Positions 60,594 to 64,000 of a stretch of 64,000 nucleotides of DNA are shown one piece after another. Under the pieces are notes generated by a model. The model had not been told where the DNA came from and searched no databases. It was given only the letters and a program-made list of their open reading frames with translations. This DNA is from Coprothermobacter platensis DSM 11748 (GTDB lineage: Bacteria > Coprothermobacterota > Coprothermobacteria > Coprothermobacterales > Coprothermobacteraceae). The stretch lies in the NCBI RefSeq assembly GCF_000378005.1, contig NZ_KB899040.1:253468-317467 (forward strand). Reading direction: 5' to 3'. Numbering within the stretch: position 1 is the stretch's first letter; the number at the start of each line of letters is the position of its first letter. The position numbers and the translations under genes are program-made.

Positions 60594-61268
60594 TTGGCAG
60601 AAAAAGACAAATTGGATGAGGTTTTGGAGTACTTCCGTTTAAAATCATCTGAACTTAAGATGGCTGCGTCGGAAACATTGGAAGATGAAATAAAAGAGCT
60701 GCAGGATGTTCTGAAATTTGCTCAGAAGCGTATCGATGCTGCCACAGGGGAAACAAAGGATAAAATTCAGCAGGTTATAGATTTTACTCAACAAAAGATT
60801 GATGAATTAACGGTTCAGGCTGATTTAGGCACATCCCAAGCAAGGGACGTCGCTGTGTCTTTAGCTGATGAAATGGATGAACTTATAGATGATTTGCAGC
60901 GTTCAGATCTGACGAAGAAAGCTGGAGATGTGGCTAAAAGTGTGGGGAATCTGCTGGGCACTATTGGGAAGAGAGTTGGAAAAGGTGCATCAGATCTATC
61001 AAAAACAATAAGCATAAGAGCAGAACTTAGCAAATTGAATAATAGAAGAAAAGATTTGATAACACAAATAGGTGAAAGCGTTTACAAAGGGCTGCATGTC
61101 TCTGGAAGTTTGGTAGTAACGGATGACTTAGTTAAACTTGCTAAAGAAGTAGAATCTGTAGAAAACGATATAAATAACAAAAAAGCAGAGCTTGCAAAAG
61201 TAGGGAAAGAAGAAAACCTGTCTGATGAACAAATAAGCAAGATTATTGAGGACGTGGACAAGGAATAG
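60594..61268 (+). CDS. Coiled-coil protein of unknown function
   Basis: The 224-residue protein is charged and almost wholly helical. The N-terminal half has heptad-like repeats (LEDEIKELQDVLKFAQKRI; TKDKIQQVIDFTQQKIDEL), the middle a Gly-rich amphipathic segment (AKSVGNLLGTIGKRVGKGAS), and the C-terminal half another coiled coil (SVENDINNKKAELAKVGKEE). No family is recognised. The TTG at 60594 is chosen since AAGGGG lies 8 bases upstream and overlaps the alternative GTG. Rubrerythrin follows after 50 bases. Confidence 0.78.
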   Translation: MAEKDKLDEVLEYFRLKSSELKMAASETLEDEIKELQDVLKFAQKRIDAATGETKDKIQQVIDFTQQKIDELTVQADLGTSQARDVAVSLADEMDELIDDLQRSDLTKKAGDVAKSVGNLLGTIGKRVGKGASDLSKTISIRAELSKLNNRRKDLITQIGESVYKGLHVSGSLVVTDDLVKLAKEVESVENDINNKKAELAKVGKEENLSDEQISKIIEDVDKE

Positions 61269-61288
61269 GCGTTAATATTTTGATGTAT

Positions 61289-61294
61289 TATAAT
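61289..61294 (+). promoter_or_regulatory. -10 box upstream of rubrerythrin
   Basis: A perfect TATAAT 24 bases before the rubrerythrin start. No good -35 is visible at 16-18 bases. Confidence 0.4.
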
Positions 61295-61318
61295 AAAGCC
61301 ATAAGGAGGGGATAAGGT

Positions 61319-61831
61319 ATGCATGACATGACTAAGAAGTTTTTAGAGGATGCATTTGCTGGTGAATCACAGGCACACATGAGGTACACGATTTTTGCCG
61401 AGGATGCGGAACAAAAGGGTCTTAAGAAACTTGCTAATTTGTGGAGAGCTATTGCTTATGCAGAATTTGTACATGCCAAGAATCACTTTAAGGCGCTTGG
61501 AAGATTAGGAGACGTTCCGGCTAACTTGCAGATGTCTATTGATGGTGAAACATTCGAAGTTAATGAAATGTATCCTGTTTACAACAATGCTGCTCAGTTC
61601 CAGGGAGAAAATGATGCCGTTAGATCAACCCATTTTGCTTTAGAGGCAGAAAAAATTCACGCTGGAATGTATACAAAAGCGTTGGATTTGTCAAAACAGG
61701 GCAAAGACTTTGAGGCAGATAAGATATTCATATGCCCTGTGTGCGGCTACACAGTTGAAGGGGAACCACCTGAGAAGTGCCCCGTATGCGGTGCACCTAG
61801 GGATAAATTCAGGGAATTTAACGCTGACTAA
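61319..61831 (+). CDS. Rubrerythrin
   Basis: The 170-residue protein has a four-helix ferritin-like diiron domain (FLEDAFAGESQAHMRYTIFAE with Glu ligands, AIAYAEFVHAKNHFKAL, HFALEAEKIHAGMY with E-x-x-H) and a C-terminal rubredoxin-like iron site (CPVCGYTVEG and CPVCGAP). It reduces hydrogen peroxide in anaerobes. AAGGAGGGG precedes the ATG; the internal ATG at 61328 is an alternative. The next gene is the broken DUF72 gene, whose hairpin may end this transcript. Confidence 0.96.
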   Translation: MHDMTKKFLEDAFAGESQAHMRYTIFAEDAEQKGLKKLANLWRAIAYAEFVHAKNHFKALGRLGDVPANLQMSIDGETFEVNEMYPVYNNAAQFQGENDAVRSTHFALEAEKIHAGMYTKALDLSKQGKDFEADKIFICPVCGYTVEGEPPEKCPVCGAPRDKFREFNAD

Positions 61832-62552
61832 CCTTTTTATCGGAACCAGTGGCTACAGCTATAGCCATTGGAAGGGAGTGTTTTATCCTGAAAGCATAAA
61901 AGGGGAGTAAATGCTCCCCTTTTATGCTAAAAGTTTCAACACAGTTGAAATAAATAATACTTTTTATCATGTGCCCATTGAGAATACCGTAAAAAAATGG
62001 TTATCCAATTTACCTGTGGGCTTTGTCTTTTCCATAAAAGGTAACAGAAATATTACACATTTTAAGCGACTAACCGATGTAAGCGATTTAGTAAAACAGT
62101 TTTATAAATCTTTATCTCCTTTAGGCGAACATCTGGCAGTGGTTTTATGGCAACTTCCGCCTTCACTTAAGAAAGATATGAATGTGCTGAAATCGTTTCT
62201 GGATGTTTTGGACCATGAGCCAAAGGGTAAAGCGATAGAATTCAGGCACCAAAGCTGGGTCGATCCAGAGGTTATGGATGTTCTAAAAGTACATAATGTA
62301 TCTTTTGTAGTCAGCCACGGAGATAATTATCCTTTAGTGATCAACGAGACCACAGCCAATTTTGTTTATGTAAGGTTGCATGGTTACCCTTTACTTTACA
62401 GGTCCGGATATTCACAAGAGCAGCTAATATGGTGGCGAGAATATATCCAAGGATGGCTAAGGCAAGGTAAAGACGTTTTTGTTTACTTTAATAACGATGC
62501 TGAGGGCTACGCTGTTGAAAACGCGCTTTTGTTAAAGCAAATCTGCGCATAA
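61824..62552 (+). pseudogene. DUF72 (YecE-like) gene interrupted by an in-frame stop
   Basis: The DUF72 N terminus is intact in sequence (LFIGTSGYSYSHWKGVFYPE) but has no ATG, GTG or TTG near its start, and after SIKGE a TAA at 61908-61910 stops it. The same frame goes on at once with ATG and LPFYAKSFNTVEINNTFYHV to 62552, including KGNRNITHFKRL, QLPPSLKKD, EFRHQSW and YVRLHG. The TIM-barrel-type protein would be whole but for that one codon. Re-initiation at 61911 would give a 213-residue form lacking the first strand. I call it a pseudogene, though regulated expression is possible. Confidence 0.8.
61893..61928 (+). terminator. Perfect 15-bp hairpin at the DUF72 stop, likely rubrerythrin terminator
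   Basis: AGCATAAAAGGGGAG is perfectly inverted around TAAATG. The GGGGAG/CTCCCC stem followed by TTTT has the look of an intrinsic terminator and lies 62 bases after rubrerythrin. Confidence 0.75.
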
Positions 62553-62651
62553 AGTATATACTTATAGCTCGCTTTAGAGCGTTTTTGTGCAACTTTCCCT
62601 GTTTCTCTGGCGTATTACTTATAAACGCCCTAAGGAGGTTCTCATCTCACG

Positions 62652-64000
62652 ATGAACCATACAAAAAACACGTCTGTAGAAAAACTGCTCGTTGTACTAA
62701 TATTCTTCGTGGCTTTTGCGTTAAGGTTAAAGATGCTATTCTCAATGAATTTGTTCCCCGGTACCGATGGTGCTTATTATCTAATTCAAACCCGAAGTAT
62801 CTTAGAAACAGGTAGACTTGCGGGTGCTGACACGCCTCTTGTTTTTTATATAATGGCGGCTGCTTCGTGGATAGTAAGGTTGTTTTCCAGTTTGTCTACA
62901 GAACAAGCGGTTTTGGTAGGTGTAAAACTAATAACGGCGTTAGCTCCAGCATTGGCAGCTATTCCTGCTTATCTGTTAGTTAGATCTGTACAAAAAGAAA
63001 ATGGCAGTATCCTGCTACCTGTAGCTGCTGCATGTATTGTTGCTACGCTTTCATCTGGGCCTATTAGTCTTTCCAGTGATTTCATAAAAAACTCTTTAGG
63101 CATGGTATTCTTCTTGTTCATGGCCTATTACGTTGTAAGGTCACTGAAAGATGGTAAGCCTAAAAACATTGTGATGGTCATGGTTTTCCTTGGTCTGTGC
63201 GGAGCAACACACATAGGTGTTTTTGCTTTGGCTCTGTTATTTGCGGCTGTAACAATGCTGGGTTGGATATTGTTTGTGGAAGGTTTAAGTAAGAGGGCGC
63301 TAAAAACGGTTGGTCTGGTAGTAATTCTTGTCACTGCTGTTTTTGCCGCTCTTTCGTTGGTAGGAATCAGCAAATCTGTTTCCGTACTGAATTATGTGAA
63401 AAGTGCATTGAGTTCTCTCGGTTCCATGGGAACAATGCAAAACAGGATGATTAGAGGGATGGGGCAGACGGAAGGTTCTGCAAGCTTGTTCATGTTGCTT
63501 TTGGGTGGTTTGTTTGTAGCGTTTCTTATACAGAAAGACAAACTTGAAAAATGGGAATTAGCCATTGGTTTAGGTTCTGCTTTAGCTACCTTATTTTGCC
63601 TCTATACACCATCCTTTGTTACATACAGTTCAAGATTCTTGAACATGGCGTTTGGTCCCGGCTTAATTGTTCTTGCTATCCTACTTAGGCAGATGGAATT
63701 AAAGCCTCAAGCGTTGCTGTCAGGTGCTGTACTTGCATTTGTGTTAGTTGGTATTCCTACCGATTTGCAATCAATGAACAACACGGCCATTAATGAAAAC
63801 GTCTATGAGGAGCTTTCAATATTTAGGAATTCAATTACCGACAGTAGTCACACTCTTGTTATCGCGCAGCATGGGCTTGAATATTGGGCTGGTTGGATAC
63901 TTCATACTAATTGTGCACAGACGGCAAATACTGTAGATACAACAAGATATTCTACTGTTCTTTATGTTCAAACGAGTGGTGGCAATGTCTTTGGCGATTT
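62652..64000 (+). CDS. Large polytopic membrane protein, GT-C-like; 3' end outside window
   Basis: About 449 residues are visible, with no stop before the window edge. The protein has an N-terminal helix (KLLVVLIFFVAFALRLKML) followed by an extracellular acidic loop, FPGTDGAYYLIQTRSILETG, the place and style of the catalytic Asp in GT-C glycosyltransferases that use lipid-linked donors. At least eight more membrane helices follow, then a soluble C-terminal part. It could be a mannosyl/oligosaccharyl-transferase-like enzyme, but this is inferred from layout. AGGAGG lies about 13 bases before ATG 62652. The frame runs through the TAA-free remainder of the window. Confidence 0.75.
   Translation, partial: MNHTKNTSVEKLLVVLIFFVAFALRLKMLFSMNLFPGTDGAYYLIQTRSILETGRLAGADTPLVFYIMAAASWIVRLFSSLSTEQAVLVGVKLITALAPALAAIPAYLLVRSVQKENGSILLPVAAACIVATLSSGPISLSSDFIKNSLGMVFFLFMAYYVVRSLKDGKPKNIVMVMVFLGLCGATHIGVFALALLFAAVTMLGWILFVEGLSKRALKTVGLVVILVTAVFAALSLVGISKSVSVLNYVKSALSSLGSMGTMQNRMIRGMGQTEGSASLFMLLLGGLFVAFLIQKDKLEKWELAIGLGSALATLFCLYTPSFVTYSSRFLNMAFGPGLIVLAILLRQMELKPQALLSGAVLAFVLVGIPTDLQSMNNTAINENVYEELSIFRNSITDSSHTLVIAQHGLEYWAGWILHTNCAQTANTVDTTRYSTVLYVQTSGGNVFGD

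Overview
The window looks like a chromosomal segment of a low-to-mid GC, anaerobic bacterium with a Firmicutes-type gene complement. Evidence: a rubrerythrin, an FMN riboswitch with a RibU-type transporter, LCP and CDP-glycerol glycerophosphotransferase wall-polymer genes, sepF, a tmk-darA-holB-ricT block, a small SRP RNA next to dnaX-recR, and DUF1659/DUF2922/YvrJ genes. Many genes start with TTG or GTG after strong GGAGG Shine-Dalgarno sites, while a few appear leaderless. Gene content and style recall Coprothermobacter, but that is an inference from memory and was not searched.

Layout. 1-2256: an exported protein (cut by the window edge) and a sensor histidine kinase. 2383-4450: lemA, then a small cassette (XRE regulator, DUF1659, DUF2922, YvrJ-like membrane peptide, glucosaminidase). 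4447-10576: an oxaloacetate-decarboxylase-type carboxyltransferase, an O-antigen-ligase-like gene, ribU with its riboswitch, two methyltransferases, a MobA-like protein and Hsp20. 10807-34002: a surface-polysaccharide locus. It holds a TagF/TagB-like transferase, rmlACBD (dTDP-L-rhamnose), glycosyltransferases, a polymerase-like membrane protein, an LCP ligase, a MurJ-like flippase, a second nearly identical rmlA, and a degT-wbpA-wbpB-wbpD-like set for a diacetamido uronic acid nucleotide. The next pathway enzyme, a UDP-GlcNAc 2-epimerase type, is a pseudogene. 34061-44670: housekeeping genes (ndk, polX, gpmA, gltX, alaS, a CCA-type nucleotidyltransferase, rplM-rpsI, tRNA-Arg). 44869-48967: an unstable stretch with a TauE-like exporter, a third divergent rmlA between direct repeats, a GNAT enzyme, a putative membrane zinc protease, a lipoprotein and a fourth, decayed rmlA 3' end. 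48983-57252: the information-processing block tadA, tRNA-Ser, SRP RNA, dnaX, recR, a SpoIIIAA/R3H ATPase, tmk, darA, holB, ricT, tRNA-Leu, sepF, smpB and ssrA. 57357-64000: small enzymes, a metallophosphoesterase, an EamA transporter, rubrerythrin, a broken DUF72 gene and a large membrane glycosyltransferase-like protein cut by the window edge.

The main biological story is remodelling of cell-surface polysaccharide genes. A block rmlA-rmlC-rmlB-(rmlD)-GT2 at 12.0-16.2 kb recurs at 23.7-25.8 kb with its middle deleted, leaving a 5'-rmlC/rmlB fusion remnant whose decayed end supplies the ribosome-binding site of the next glycosyltransferase. Further rmlA copies lie near 46 and 48.9 kb. Other points of interest are an endolysin/holin-like cassette under an XRE regulator, several -10 boxes placed exactly six bases before a start codon (leaderless candidates), and a DUF72 gene whose in-frame stop and following ATG form the loop of a perfect 15-bp hairpin.
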